Assembly: GCF_002571225.1 (NCBI RefSeq)
Contig: NZ_NVEC01000003.1
Span: forward strand, 235,324 to 280,417
Direction: 5' to 3'
DNA from: Bacillus sp. AFS059628
GTDB taxonomy: Bacteria; Bacillota; Bacilli; Bacillales; Bacillaceae_G
Length of the DNA stretch: 45,094 nucleotides
Shown here one piece after another: positions 7,127 to 15,940 of this stretch (position 1 is the stretch's first letter; the number at the start of each line of letters is the position of its first letter). Position numbers and translations under genes: made by a program. A model generated the notes under the pieces. It saw only the letters and a list, made by a program, of their open reading frames with translations. It had not been told where the DNA came from and ran no database searches.

Positions 7127-8311
7127 ATGAATAAATATAAACGTATATTCCTAGTCGTAATGGACTCTGTTGGAATCGGTGAAGCACCAGATGCTGAACA
7201 ATTTGGTGATGTAGGATCTGACACAATTGGTCACATTGCTGAACATATGAATGGGTTACAAATGCCTAACATGGTGAAATTAGGTCTTGGTAACATTCGT
7301 GAAATGAAAGGCATCTCTAAAGTAGAAAAACCACTTGGATATTATACAAAAATGCAAGAGAAATCTACTGGTAAAGATACAATGACAGGTCACTGGGAAA
7401 TCATGGGTCTTTACATTGATACACCATTCCAAGTGTTCCCAGAAGGATTCCCAAAAGAATTACTTGATGAATTAGAAGAAAAAACAGGCCGTAAAATCAT
7501 CGGTAATAAACCAGCTTCTGGAACTGAGATTCTTGATGAACTTGGTCAAGAACAAATGGAAACAGGTTCTTTAATCGTTTACACTTCTGCTGATAGCGTT
7601 CTGCAAATCGCAGCACACGAAGAAGTAGTGCCGCTTGATGAGTTATATAAAATTTGTAAAATTGCACGTGAATTAACATTAGACGAGAAGTACATGGTAG
7701 GCCGCGTTATCGCTCGTCCATTCGTTGGTGAGCCTGGAAACTTTACTCGTACACCGAACCGTCATGACTATGCATTAAAACCATTCGGCCGTACAGTAAT
7801 GAATGAATTAAAAGATAGTGATTATGATGTGATTGCTATCGGTAAAATCTCTGACATCTATGATGGTGAAGGGGTAACTGAATCACTTCGTACGAAGTCT
7901 AATATGGATGGAATGGATAAGCTTGTAGATACATTAAATATGGACTTTACAGGTCTTAGCTTCTTAAACTTAGTTGACTTTGATGCATTATTCGGTCACC
8001 GCCGTGATCCACAAGGATACGGAGAAGCATTGCAAGAATATGATGCACGTCTTCCAGAAGTATTCGAAAAACTAAAAGAAGATGATCTATTATTAATTAC
8101 AGCAGACCACGGGAATGACCCAGTTCACCACGGAACTGACCATACACGTGAATATGTACCGTTATTAGCATATAGCCCAAGCATGAAAGAAGGCGGACAA
8201 GAGTTACCACTTCGTCAAACATTTGCTGATATTGGTGCAACTGTAGCAGAAAACTTCGGTGTAAAAATGCCAGAATACGGAACAAGCTTCTTAAACGAGC
8301 TAAAGAAATAG
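7127..8311 (+). CDS. deoB: Phosphopentomutase (DeoB / Drm)
   Basis: This enzyme interconverts ribose 1-phosphate and ribose 5-phosphate, and the deoxy forms, channelling sugars released from nucleosides into central metabolism. The 394-residue protein belongs to the alkaline phosphatase superfamily. Metal-binding motifs are visible: the N-terminal [14 protein letters not shown] with Asp12, the catalytic Thr region [12 protein letters not shown] (about 84-95), and C-terminal ITADHGNDP with [18 protein letters not shown] lies 8 bases before the ATG. It is the first gene of an operon with pupG (12-base gap) and pdp, a coherent nucleoside-catabolism set. Confidence 0.95.
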   Translation: MNKYKRIFLVVMDSVGIGEAPDAEQFGDVGSDTIGHIAEHMNGLQMPNMVKLGLGNIREMKGISKVEKPLGYYTKMQEKSTGKDTMTGHWEIMGLYIDTPFQVFPEGFPKELLDELEEKTGRKIIGNKPASGTEILDELGQEQMETGSLIVYTSADSVLQIAAHEEVVPLDELYKICKIARELTLDEKYMVGRVIARPFVGEPGNFTRTPNRHDYALKPFGRTVMNELKDSDYDVIAIGKISDIYDGEGVTESLRTKSNMDGMDKLVDTLNMDFTGLSFLNLVDFDALFGHRRDPQGYGEALQEYDARLPEVFEKLKEDDLLLITADHGNDPVHHGTDHTREYVPLLAYSPSMKEGGQELPLRQTFADIGATVAENFGVKMPEYGTSFLNELKK

Positions 8312-8323
8312 GGGGATAAACAA

Positions 8324-9145
8324 ATGAATCGTGAACTTATTACAAAATCAGCTTCATACTTAAAAGAGAAATTTCAAGAGACACCACAAGTAGGACTAAT
8401 CCTTGGATCTGGATTAGGTGTATTAGCAGACGAAATCGAGAACGCAGTAACAGTACCTTACAGTGAAATTCCTGAATTCCCAGTATCAACTGTAGAAGGT
8501 CATGCAGGCCAACTCGTATTCGGTACACTTCAAGGTGTAACAGTAGTAGCAATGCAAGGACGTTTCCACTTCTATGAAGGATACGACATGCAAAAAGTAA
8601 CATTCCCAGTTCGTGTTATGAAGGAACTAGGTGTAGAAACAGTTGTTGTAACAAATGCAGCTGGTGGTGTAAATACATCATTCGAACCAGGTGATCTTAT
8701 GTTAATTTCAGATCACATTAACTTCATGGGTACAAATCCATTAATCGGACCAAATGATTCTGAAATGGGTGTGCGTTTCCCTGATATGTCTACATCATAC
8801 ACAGTAGAGCTTCGCGAAATGGCGAAACAAGTTGCAGCAGACTTAAATATTAAAGTACAAGAAGGTGTATACGTTGGAATGACAGGTCCTGTATATGAAA
8901 CACCTGCTGAAATTCGTATGCTTCGTACACTTGGCGGAGATGCAGTTGGTATGTCAACAGTACCTGAAGTAATTGTAGCGCGTCATGCTGGTATGAAAGT
9001 GCTTGGTATTTCTTGTATTTCAAATATGGCAGCTGGTATTTTAGATCAGCCACTTCACCACGATGAAGTAATCGAAACGACAGAGCGTGTTAAAGCTAAC
9101 TTCTTAGCATTAGTAAAAGCAATCGTAAAACAAATGAAGGGGTGA
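8324..9145 (+). CDS. pupG: Purine-nucleoside phosphorylase PupG
   Basis: This enzyme cleaves guanosine, inosine and deoxy forms with phosphate to a free base and (deoxy)ribose 1-phosphate. The 273-residue protein is of the trimeric PNP family: [15 protein letters not shown] (phosphate site), [39 protein letters not shown] and [20 protein letters not shown] are all family motifs. GGGGGATAAACAA precedes the ATG. It lies 12 bases after deoB, and its product feeds the DeoB reaction. The B. subtilis order drm-pupG is conserved. Confidence 0.94.
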   Translation: MNRELITKSASYLKEKFQETPQVGLILGSGLGVLADEIENAVTVPYSEIPEFPVSTVEGHAGQLVFGTLQGVTVVAMQGRFHFYEGYDMQKVTFPVRVMKELGVETVVVTNAAGGVNTSFEPGDLMLISDHINFMGTNPLIGPNDSEMGVRFPDMSTSYTVELREMAKQVAADLNIKVQEGVYVGMTGPVYETPAEIRMLRTLGGDAVGMSTVPEVIVARHAGMKVLGISCISNMAAGILDQPLHHDEVIETTERVKANFLALVKAIVKQMKG

Positions 9146-9152
9146 CCTCACA

Positions 9153-10457
9153 ATGAGAATGGTGGACCTAATTGCAAAAAAACGTGACGGACATGCATTA
9201 ACAACAGAAGAAATTAACTTTATTGTTGAAGGATATACGAATGGTGAAATTCCTGATTATCAAGTAAGTTCACTTGCAATGGCAATTTTCTTCCAAGATA
9301 TGAACGATCAAGAACGTGCTGATTTAACAATGGCAATGGTAAATAGCGGTGATACAATCGACTTATCAGCTATTGAAGGAGTAAAAGTAGATAAGCACTC
9401 AACAGGTGGCGTTGGTGATACAACAACACTTGTATTAGGTCCATTAGTAGCCGCTTTAGGTGTACCGGTTGCAAAAATGTCTGGACGTGGTCTAGGACAT
9501 ACTGGTGGTACAATCGATAAATTAGAAGCAGTTCCAGGATTCCATGTTGAAATCGAAAATGATGAATTTATGCGTCTTGTGAATGAAAACAAAATCGCAG
9601 TTATTGGTCAAAGTGGCAACTTAACACCTGCGGATAAAAAATTGTATGCACTTCGCGATGTAACAGCAACAGTAAACTCAATTCCGCTTATTGCAAGCTC
9701 AATTATGAGTAAAAAAATTGCTGCTGGTGCAGATGCAATTGTTCTTGATGTAAAAACTGGAGCAGGTGCATTTATGAAAACAGATGAAGATGCAAAACGT
9801 TTAGCAGAAGCGATGGTGCGCATTGGTAATAACGTTGGTCGTAATACGATGGCTGTTATTTCTGATATGAGTCAACCACTTGGTGAGGCTATTGGTAACG
9901 CACTTGAAGTACAAGAAGCAATTGATACATTACAAGGTAAAGGACCAAAAGATTTAGAAGAGTTATGTTTAACGCTTGGAAGTCAAATGGTATACCTTGC
10001 TGGACAAGCCTCATCTTTAGAAGATGCACGTGAGAAATTAATTGAAGTAATGAACAACGGTAAAGCGTTAGAATCATTTAAAACATTCTTATCAGCGCAA
10101 GGCGGCGATGCATCTGTTGTTGATGATCCTTCTAAATTACCACAAGCACAGTTTAAAATTGAAGTAGAAGCGAAGGAAGACGGCTATGTATCAGAAATCG
10201 TTGCAGATGAAATCGGAACGGCAGCAATGCTTTTAGGAGCAGGACGTGCGACGAAGGAATCTGAAATTGATTTAGCGGTTGGCTTAATGCTTCGCAAAAA
10301 AGTAGGGGACAGCGTGAAAAAAGGTGAATCTCTTGTTACCATTTACGCAAACCGTGAAAATGTGGAAGATGTAAAAGCAAAAATTTATGAGAACATGAAG
10401 ATCTCTAAAGAGCATGTAGATGCACCAACATTAGTGCACGGCATCGTTACTGAATAA
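9153..10457 (+). CDS. pdp: Pyrimidine-nucleoside phosphorylase
   Basis: This enzyme phosphorolyses uridine, thymidine and deoxyuridine to base and pentose 1-phosphate. The 434-residue homodimer-type protein shows the phosphate-binding loop [17 protein letters not shown], the thymidine/pyrimidine-nucleoside phosphorylase signature region [21 protein letters not shown], and the C-terminal pyrimidine-nucleoside phosphorylase domain. It begins 7 bases after pupG with AAGGGGTGA as ribosome site and ends the operon at a hairpin. In B. subtilis pdp lies elsewhere, with dra and nupC; here it has joined deoB-pupG, giving one operon for both purine and pyrimidine nucleosides. Confidence 0.94.
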   Translation: MRMVDLIAKKRDGHALTTEEINFIVEGYTNGEIPDYQVSSLAMAIFFQDMNDQERADLTMAMVNSGDTIDLSAIEGVKVDKHSTGGVGDTTTLVLGPLVAALGVPVAKMSGRGLGHTGGTIDKLEAVPGFHVEIENDEFMRLVNENKIAVIGQSGNLTPADKKLYALRDVTATVNSIPLIASSIMSKKIAAGADAIVLDVKTGAGAFMKTDEDAKRLAEAMVRIGNNVGRNTMAVISDMSQPLGEAIGNALEVQEAIDTLQGKGPKDLEELCLTLGSQMVYLAGQASSLEDAREKLIEVMNNGKALESFKTFLSAQGGDASVVDDPSKLPQAQFKIEVEAKEDGYVSEIVADEIGTAAMLLGAGRATKESEIDLAVGLMLRKKVGDSVKKGESLVTIYANRENVEDVKAKIYENMKISKEHVDAPTLVHGIVTE

Positions 10458-10466
10458 TAAAGAAAG

Positions 10467-10496
10467 GCCAGGGAGTATTTCTCCTTGGCTTTTTTT
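10467..10496 (+). terminator. Terminator of the deoB-pupG-pdp operon
   Basis: GCCAGGGAG (10467-10475) pairs with CTCCTTGGC (10481-10489; one G-T pair), followed by seven T residues. Confidence 0.83.
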
Positions 10497-10531
10497 GCTA
10501 TTTTTTGTTTATAATAATAATGGGTGAAATT

Positions 10532-11482
10532 ATGATTAGAATTTGTGCAATAACAAAAACAGATGAAGTATTATATGATGTTTCGCTAGAGGAAACAAAG
10601 AAAGACCATATTGTATGGTATTGGCTAGACTTATATAAGCCAACGAAAGAAGAGTATACATACATTTTGCAAGATCATTTTAAGTTCCATCCCCTTGCAA
10701 TTGAAGACTGTATAGAATATGTACAGAGGCCAAAAGTTGATTTTTATGATGGATATAACTTTTTAGTTCTTCATGCATTTGGTGAGGATGGATTAGAGCC
10801 ACACGAGATCGATTTATTTATAAGTGATCGTTATATTGTTTCTTTCCACTTTTCTCATAACAATGCAATCGAAAGAGTATGGAAAACACTTGGAGAAAAG
10901 AAGCGCATTAAAAATAGTCCTTTGCATGTAGCACATACTATTATCGACCAAATTGTAGATGACTATTTTGCACCTGTATATTACATTGAGGATCATTTGA
11001 ATGCAATTGATGATAATTTAACGGGTGAGACAGCAGGAAGTGTGCTAGAAGAAGTATTTGATATACGTGCAGATTTATCGAAGCTAAGGCGTACAATTAT
11101 TCCGATGCGTGATTTATTGTATCGTATTTTAAATTCGACTCGTTTTTACGGTATAAGTGATCATGAAATTTACTTTAAAGATATACATGATCATTTGCTT
11201 AAACTGACAGAAATGATTGAAGCAAGCCGGGAGTTAACGGCAGATATTCGAGATAGCTATTTTTCATTAAACTCACATCACATGAATAACATTATGAAAA
11301 CATTAACTGTATTCTCGACTATTTTCATGCCATTAACATTTATTGCGGGCGTATACGGAATGAACTTTACGCATATGCCGGAGCTTGGTGGACAATATAG
11401 TTATTTTATTTGTCTACTTATTATGGCACTAATTGGCGGTGGTATGATGGCTTGGTTTTATAAAAAAGGATGGTTTAAGTAA
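10532..11482 (+). CDS. corA: Magnesium/cobalt transporter CorA family
   Basis: This is a pentameric inner-membrane channel for Mg2+ (and Co2+/Ni2+). The large N-terminal cytosolic domain is followed by two C-terminal membrane helices. Gly276-Met277-Asn278 of the YGMNF signature, the selectivity element of CorA, sits at the end of the first helix. The second helix is FICLLIMALIGGGMMAWFY, with a basic KKGWFK tail. The frame opens at a TTG at 10505. The ATG at 10532, after GGGTGAAA, gives 316 residues and a natural N-terminus (MIRICAITKTDE), so I use it. There is no visible M-box leader; only about 35 bases separate it from the preceding terminator. Confidence 0.9.
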   Translation: MIRICAITKTDEVLYDVSLEETKKDHIVWYWLDLYKPTKEEYTYILQDHFKFHPLAIEDCIEYVQRPKVDFYDGYNFLVLHAFGEDGLEPHEIDLFISDRYIVSFHFSHNNAIERVWKTLGEKKRIKNSPLHVAHTIIDQIVDDYFAPVYYIEDHLNAIDDNLTGETAGSVLEEVFDIRADLSKLRRTIIPMRDLLYRILNSTRFYGISDHEIYFKDIHDHLLKLTEMIEASRELTADIRDSYFSLNSHHMNNIMKTLTVFSTIFMPLTFIAGVYGMNFTHMPELGGQYSYFICLLIMALIGGGMMAWFYKKGWFK

Positions 11483-11514
11483 AAAAACACCGAGGAAAAT
11501 TCCTCGGTGTTTTT
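11483..11514. terminator. Bidirectional terminator corA / purine permease
   Basis: A perfect long stem, AAACACCGAGGAA with TTCCTCGGTGTTT, has A and T runs on both flanks and serves both convergent genes. Confidence 0.88.
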
Positions 11515-11516
11515 AC

Positions 11517-12806
11517 TTAACCAATAGCATGTAATATGAACATGGCTAAGAATAAGCATGTAATGATATACATGGACGGTGCGACTTCTTTACGCTTTCC
11601 AAGAGCAACTTTTAAGATAGGATAAGCGATAAATCCGAACGCAATGCCATCAGCGATACTATATGTGAGCGGGATCATGACGATAATTAAGAACGCTGGA
11701 AATCCTTCTGAAAAATCGTTCAGAGGAATTTGTTGAATGCTTGTAATCATCAGGCCGCCAATAATAATTAAGATTGGTGCAATGGCACTATCAGGAATTA
11801 GTTTGACAAACGGAAGTGCAAACAGTGACGCGAAGAATAACAAACCTGTAATGATAGACGTCAGACCTGTCTTTCCGCCTGCAGTAATACCTGCGGCACT
11901 CTCTACTGTTGATACGGTAGGGCTTGTGCCAAATAGACCACATGTCATTGCTGAAATTGCATTGGCTTGGTAAGCACGTGGGAATTTACGGTCATCTTCT
12001 AATAAACCGTGCAGAAGTCCCATGTTCTCAAAAATAAGCACCATGCTTAAGGAGAATGTTGCAATCCAAAATGGTAAGGAAGAAAGTTTGCCAAATGACA
12101 TAGCTCCAAACACATCGCCGTAATTAGCGAATGAGAATGAACTATTTCCGATTTGACTTGTATCAACAAGACCAAATAGCCATGCAATACCAGTTCCTAT
12201 TGCAATCGTCCATAAAAAGTTTCCACGTACGTTACGAATAAATAATACAAGTGCAACGATAAGAGTAAGCACGGTCGCAAGAACGACAGGGTTACTTAAT
12301 TTACCCATTGCAACAGCCGTATTTGGATTCGAAACGACTAAACCACCTTTTTGCAATCCGATAAATGCTAAAAATAATCCGATACCGACAGTAATAGCTT
12401 CCTTTAATGACTTTGGAATCGATACTGAAAGCACGCGAGCGATTGGTGTAAACGCAGCAATTGCAAAAATAATACCAGAGATGAAGACAGCTGCTAATGC
12501 TTCCTGCCAAGATAATCCGAGCGTATGCACAGCAGTGTACGTGAAGAATGCATTTACACCCATACCAGGGACAAGAATAGCAGGTGCATTTGCCCAAAAT
12601 GCCATGAGTAGACATCCGACAAATGAACTGAAAACAGTTGCTAAAATTCCAGCTTCAAGAGGAATGCCAGCATCGGATAAAATGGATGCATTTACAATCA
12701 TAATATATACGATCGTGAAAAATGACGTAACTCCAGCTAAAACTTCTTGTTTTGGTGATGTTTCGTGTAAACCTAATTTAAATGTTCTTTCAAGTATTCC
12801 TTTCAT
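11517..12806 (-). CDS. NCS2/AzgA-type purine (guanine/hypoxanthine) permease
   Basis: This is a polytopic nucleobase transporter of the AzgA branch of the NCS2 family, like B. subtilis PbuG and PbuO, importing hypoxanthine, guanine or adenine by proton symport. The 429 residues contain about a dozen hydrophobic segments and the motifs EVLAGVTSFFTIVYIMIVN (N-terminus), PGMGVNAFFTYT, and GTSPTVSTVESAAGI in the substrate-binding region. The ATG is preceded by AGAAGG. A roughly 70-base leader with a hairpin lies between promoter and gene, and a cre-like site lies upstream. I cannot choose between PbuG and PbuO orthology. Standing near deoB-pupG-pdp, it could recycle the bases these enzymes release. 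Confidence 0.88.
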   Translation of the reverse strand: MKGILERTFKLGLHETSPKQEVLAGVTSFFTIVYIMIVNASILSDAGIPLEAGILATVFSSFVGCLLMAFWANAPAILVPGMGVNAFFTYTAVHTLGLSWQEALAAVFISGIIFAIAAFTPIARVLSVSIPKSLKEAITVGIGLFLAFIGLQKGGLVVSNPNTAVAMGKLSNPVVLATVLTLIVALVLFIRNVRGNFLWTIAIGTGIAWLFGLVDTSQIGNSSFSFANYGDVFGAMSFGKLSSLPFWIATFSLSMVLIFENMGLLHGLLEDDRKFPRAYQANAISAMTCGLFGTSPTVSTVESAAGITAGGKTGLTSIITGLLFFASLFALPFVKLIPDSAIAPILIIIGGLMITSIQQIPLNDFSEGFPAFLIIVMIPLTYSIADGIAFGFIAYPILKVALGKRKEVAPSMYIITCLFLAMFILHAIG

Positions 12807-12840
12807 GTTAAACCTTCTTTTTCATATCCCTCTCCCACCC

Positions 12841-12866
12841 GTGATATCTCTTTCGTAAGAGCTCAC
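12841..12866 (-). ncRNA. Leader hairpin upstream of the purine permease gene
   Basis: In the transcript, CTCTT/AAGAG (arms 12848-12852 and 12857-12861) form a perfect stem with a 4-base loop, extended by GTGA/TCAC (12841-12844, 12863-12866) across an internal loop. It lies about 35 bases before the start codon. It lacks the conserved core of a purine riboswitch, so only a possible translational or stability element can be suggested. Confidence 0.35.
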
Positions 12867-12874
12867 CGTCCTTT

Positions 12875-12902
12875 ATTATATCAGAACATCATGTTTTTAC
12901 AA
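12875..12902 (-). promoter_or_regulatory. SigA-type promoter of the purine permease gene
   Basis: On the minus strand TTGTAA (12897-12902) and TATAAT (12875-12880) are 16 bases apart, with an extended TGA before the -10. Confidence 0.65.
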
Positions 12903-12911
12903 CAAGGAAAA

Positions 12912-12925
12912 TGATAACGTTTACT
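12912..12925 (-). promoter_or_regulatory. cre-like site upstream of the permease promoter
   Basis: On the minus strand AGTAAACGTTATCA matches the CcpA site consensus TGWAANCGNTNWCA at all but the first base. It ends 9 bases upstream of the -35, a position compatible with CcpA control. It is inferred from sequence match only. Confidence 0.45.
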
Positions 12926-12940
12926 TATAAATAAGATTAT

Positions 12941-13612
12941 TTATAAATACGTAAAAATCGCTCGTATTGTTGAAATGATTTCTAATTCTCCCGATTGAAT
13001 GGGAGGAGCTGCTTGTGCGTGTAAAGTAGCAAAGGACGCAACTTCTCGTGGTAATTGAGCAGATTCTTCAACGAATGAGAGTGGAACAGGATTAATGTTT
13101 AAATTGTATGTACTCGCAATAGCACGAGCTTTTTCTACCGCTTGTTGCAGAGCTTGAATGAGAGCTTGCTCGTAATATTTATTTGGATGAGATATTCGAA
13201 AACGTAAACCTTTTGCTAAGTTTGCTCCATTTGAAACGGCTATATCATATACTTCCCCTGCTTTTTGTACATTTAAAACGGTAATTTCATACAAATGTTC
13301 CACGCGGTATCCTTGTAGTAATGCTTTATCATTTACGTATTCGTACTGAGGCGTAATCGTATATGAAATGGTTTCTATATCTTTATCAGCAATACCAAGC
13401 TGTTTAAGTGCATCCAGCAATTGTTTTGATTGCACTGCATTTTCTTCTTGTGCTTGTTTCACATTTTTACTATCAGTTCGAATACCAATTGTTAATATAA
13501 CGACATTTGGTTTTGCTTTGACAATGCCTTCACCTTGTACAGTAATAGTCGCTTCTTTACCAGTATTAGCTGGGCGTACGTTGTGTAAATAAGGATTCAT
13601 TCCACCCTGCAT
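12941..13612 (-). CDS. SIMPL-domain protein (DUF541, YggE/BP26-like)
   Basis: This 223-residue protein has one SIMPL domain. The start ITVQGEGIVKAKPNVVILTIGI is the family signature, followed by a helix-rich KNVKQAQEENAVQSKQLLDAL region and the ending GELEIISTIRAIFTY. Proteins of this family can form channel-like oligomers, and some relate to oxidative stress or signalling, but no clear biochemical role is known. There is no signal peptide (the N-terminus is MQGGMNPYLHNVRP), so a cytosolic or peripheral location is likely. The ATG has AAAGGATGG upstream. It is a single gene on the minus strand, between the permease and the divergent MarR gene. Confidence 0.82.
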   Translation of the reverse strand: MQGGMNPYLHNVRPANTGKEATITVQGEGIVKAKPNVVILTIGIRTDSKNVKQAQEENAVQSKQLLDALKQLGIADKDIETISYTITPQYEYVNDKALLQGYRVEHLYEITVLNVQKAGEVYDIAVSNGANLAKGLRFRISHPNKYYEQALIQALQQAVEKARAIASTYNLNINPVPLSFVEESAQLPREVASFATLHAQAAPPIQSGELEIISTIRAIFTYL

Positions 13613-13771
13613 TTTCCATCACCATCCTTTTTATATGTATATGTGTGAACAAAAAAGAAATTTATATGAAAAAAGTTACATAAATGAGAATGTTGAGGAA
13701 AGAAAGCATATACAACATGGGTATTTATAGATTATAATATGTGTAAATATGATGAAAAAGGGACGAGGCTA

Positions 13772-14191
13772 GTGAACGAAAAAAGAGAAACACTGATTTT
13801 AGAGTTATCCGGATCATTTCGAAAGATGATACGTTTATTACAAAATGATATTAATACACGTTTTGCAGAACATATGCCATACAATGAATTTTCTGTATTA
13901 CGCGCGTTATTTTTAAAAAGTCCACAGATGGCTTCGCAAATTGCGAGTGAAGTAAACGTAACCTCCAGTCATATTACAGCTGTTACTGATCGTCTCGTAA
14001 GAAAAGGCTTTGTAGAAAGAAAGCGTTCGAATTCAGACCGTCGTATCGTGTACTTAGAAATTACAGAACACGGAAGAGAAGTAACTGAAAAACTTGAAGC
14101 TGTGCGTAAAGAATATTATAAAGATAAATTTAAAGGTTGGAGCGACCAAGAAATCGAAATGGTGTTAGAGCTATTTGGCCGCGTATTATAA
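13772..14191 (+). CDS. MarR-family transcriptional regulator
   Basis: This is a dimeric winged-helix repressor of the MarR family. The helix-turn-helix is visible as MASQIASEVNVTSSHITAVTDRLVRKGFV and the wing as RKRSNSDRRIVYLEITEHG, the typical DRR motif. The frame is open from an ATG at 13739, but TATAAT at 13733-13738 abuts that ATG. The GTG at 13772, after GGGACGAGG, leaves room for a transcript start, so I prefer it (139 residues). It is divergent from the SIMPL gene and followed by its own terminator, so the target is not obvious; the SIMPL gene or the secreted protein gene downstream are candidates. Ligand unknown. Confidence 0.85.
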   Translation: MNEKRETLILELSGSFRKMIRLLQNDINTRFAEHMPYNEFSVLRALFLKSPQMASQIASEVNVTSSHITAVTDRLVRKGFVERKRSNSDRRIVYLEITEHGREVTEKLEAVRKEYYKDKFKGWSDQEIEMVLELFGRVL

Positions 14192-14197
14192 TAAATG

Positions 14198-14231
14198 AGG
14201 ATAGGAAGCGAAAGCTTTCCTATCCTTTTTC
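14198..14231 (+). terminator. Terminator of the MarR gene
   Basis: AGGATAGGAA (14198-14207) pairs perfectly with TTCCTATCCT (14217-14226) and is followed by TTTTT. Confidence 0.85.
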
Positions 14232-14293
14232 TTTTGAATAAAAACATTTTGAAACTCCAATACTTTAATTAAAAAGAATCGGAGTGGAAAATT

Positions 14294-14839
14294 ATGAAAC
14301 GTATCTGTACGCTTTTCATTATGGTAGGAAGCTTTTTCGGCTTTCATCAATTCGTAGATGCCGCTACGCCCCTTCAAGTCGTTCAAAAAGAATTACAACA
14401 TATTTCAAATAAGCAACCTGTTTTATATTCAAAACTATGGATTCGTTCAATGCAGAATGCGATTTTATTTCATCATAGTGATAACATTCGGCACGAAGAT
14501 ACGATCAGTAATATAAAGAAGTCTTCTCTTGTAAAAGTAAAACATCTTCCACTTCAGAAAGCATCACAATACATTCCAAGATTATCACAATATATTTCTA
14601 AGTTTGAAGCGAAGAATGTGCAAGTGTATTATGTGGCAGCTCGTTATGAAGTGAAAAAAGAAAATCCGTATCAGTTAAATGGAATGAATTATTTTATGCA
14701 AGTATTTATTCAACAAGGGGGAGAATGGAGAATTGCTGAAAGTATAGTTGCTCCGACAGATCAAATTGTCGCAAATGGTGACGGGTTTGGAATGAAGCAA
14801 GAAAAAGAGTATGGGAAAAGAAGAGAGAATGTGAAATAA
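14294..14839 (+). CDS. Secreted protein of unknown function
   Basis: I do not recognise this 181-residue protein. It starts with a signal peptide (MKRICTLFIMVGSFFGFHQF) with a likely cleavage after VDA, before ATPLQ. The mature part is basic and ends in EWRIAESIVAPTDQIV followed by a charged tail (KQEKEYGKRRENVK). The pattern of a late strand ending in GGEWRIAES is reminiscent of NTF2-like/DUF4829-type folds, but this is a guess from one motif. The ATG follows CGGAGTGG. It sits between two terminators, so it is a single-gene unit. Confidence 0.7.
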   Translation: MKRICTLFIMVGSFFGFHQFVDAATPLQVVQKELQHISNKQPVLYSKLWIRSMQNAILFHHSDNIRHEDTISNIKKSSLVKVKHLPLQKASQYIPRLSQYISKFEAKNVQVYYVAARYEVKKENPYQLNGMNYFMQVFIQQGGEWRIAESIVAPTDQIVANGDGFGMKQEKEYGKRRENVK

Positions 14840-14864
14840 CCTCCTCATCGAGAGGAGGTTATTT
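14834..14864. terminator. Bidirectional terminator, secreted protein / ABC operon
   Basis: AAATAACCTCCTC (14834-14846) pairs perfectly with GAGGAGGTTATTT (14852-14864) around a 5-base loop. It ends exactly where the convergent ABC operon ends. Confidence 0.85.
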
Positions 14865-15928
14865 CATTTAAAATTCCAAGAGACTTTCCATTTTAATATT
14901 TTAGGTAGGAGGAAATACGTAATGAAACTAGTTACTAAAAATCCGATGTAAAAGCTGGACAATGACTGCGCACGACTTAGTATTAAACCTCCAACGATTC
15001 CACCAAAGAAAATCGCACAACCTAATACTACTTTTTGTAGTTTTGGATATAATAAATAGTTACCATTTCGCTCATTGACTGAACGGGCATATAAATATAT
15101 ACCGAGTGGTAATAAAACAAAGATATGTACGATAGGTCCAATCATTGTTTTTGCCGGTGGAATTTTTGTAAAGTTTGGTTCGTTATGACGTACTCCATTT
15201 TGATCAGTATAAGCGCTTTGTGGATCATAATTAAAGTTAATAGTAAAATCTTCTGCTGGACTAGAAATACGTATGTTTTCCATCACATCATGTATAAGGC
15301 CGTTGTCCTCATGAAATTCAGTGTTTGAGTGAACGGCAATGACTCCTGAGATAAGTGATGGAAGTAAAGCTGGGAAGATTAATATAGCTGTAGTGAGAAA
15401 TCCTTGCGATATAATATTCCCTGTAATTGTACCTACACATAAGGCAAGAGTATAAATAGCAATTAATACAATTAACATGTATATAAAGTAACTATGAAAG
15501 GGGGAAAACACTTGATATTTATTATGAAAAGTTAACTTTTTCATAATAGCAAATAGCCCCCAGTTTAAAATAACAACAGCGGCAATATTACAGATTCCAA
15601 ACAACCACTTTGTTATATAAAGGTGTGAACGCTTAAAGGGCATAGACCATAACAAGTCGCTAGCGTTAGTTTGTCTTTCCCATCCAATTAACGTGCAAGT
15701 TAGAATGATCAGTATGCTACCTAACAGCATGACAGGATCTAGAAGTGTTAAATCAAAGTGATAATGATATACATAGTTCCATTTTTTATTATCATTTAGA
15801 AAGTGTTGCTCTTGAATAGAAGTCATATAGTATTGATATGACAAAGTATAGAAGCTGACGAGCCAAAATAACCATACAACATATTTACTTTGTTGATACG
15901 TTCTTAGCCACAGTGCTTTTTGAAACAT
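14864..15928 (-). CDS. ABC transporter permease, YtrC/YtrD-like (second copy)
   Basis: This is an integral membrane protein of 354 residues, paralogous to the gene just upstream. Both start MF-KALW, have an N-terminal membrane helix, and share the blocks LIGWERQ/S, SLPFKR/MPFKRK, SPFHxYF and SxxEDF/NHFSINFYYDP. Six or so hydrophobic segments are visible. Such large-loop permeases pair with YtrB-type ATPases in B. subtilis. The ATG has AAAGGAGAG upstream and lies 12 bases after the previous gene. The presence of two different permeases suggests a heterodimeric membrane unit. The substrate is unknown. Confidence 0.82.
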   Translation of the reverse strand: MFQKALWLRTYQQSKYVVWLFWLVSFYTLSYQYYMTSIQEQHFLNDNKKWNYVYHYHFDLTLLDPVMLLGSILIILTCTLIGWERQTNASDLLWSMPFKRSHLYITKWLFGICNIAAVVILNWGLFAIMKKLTFHNKYQVFSPFHSYFIYMLIVLIAIYTLALCVGTITGNIISQGFLTTAILIFPALLPSLISGVIAVHSNTEFHEDNGLIHDVMENIRISSPAEDFTINFNYDPQSAYTDQNGVRHNEPNFTKIPPAKTMIGPIVHIFVLLPLGIYLYARSVNERNGNYLLYPKLQKVVLGCAIFFGGIVGGLILSRAQSLSSFYIGFLVTSFITYFLLPKILKWKVSWNFK

Positions 15929-15940
15929 AGGATCTCTCCT

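Noticed and set aside
12481-12858. A 125-codon plus-strand frame opposite the purine permease
   Set aside because: It lies antisense to a clear transporter gene and its leader; no ribosome site or family match.
12807-12940. A purine riboswitch ahead of the permease
   Set aside because: The leader is short and lacks the conserved purine aptamer core, showing only a simple hairpin.
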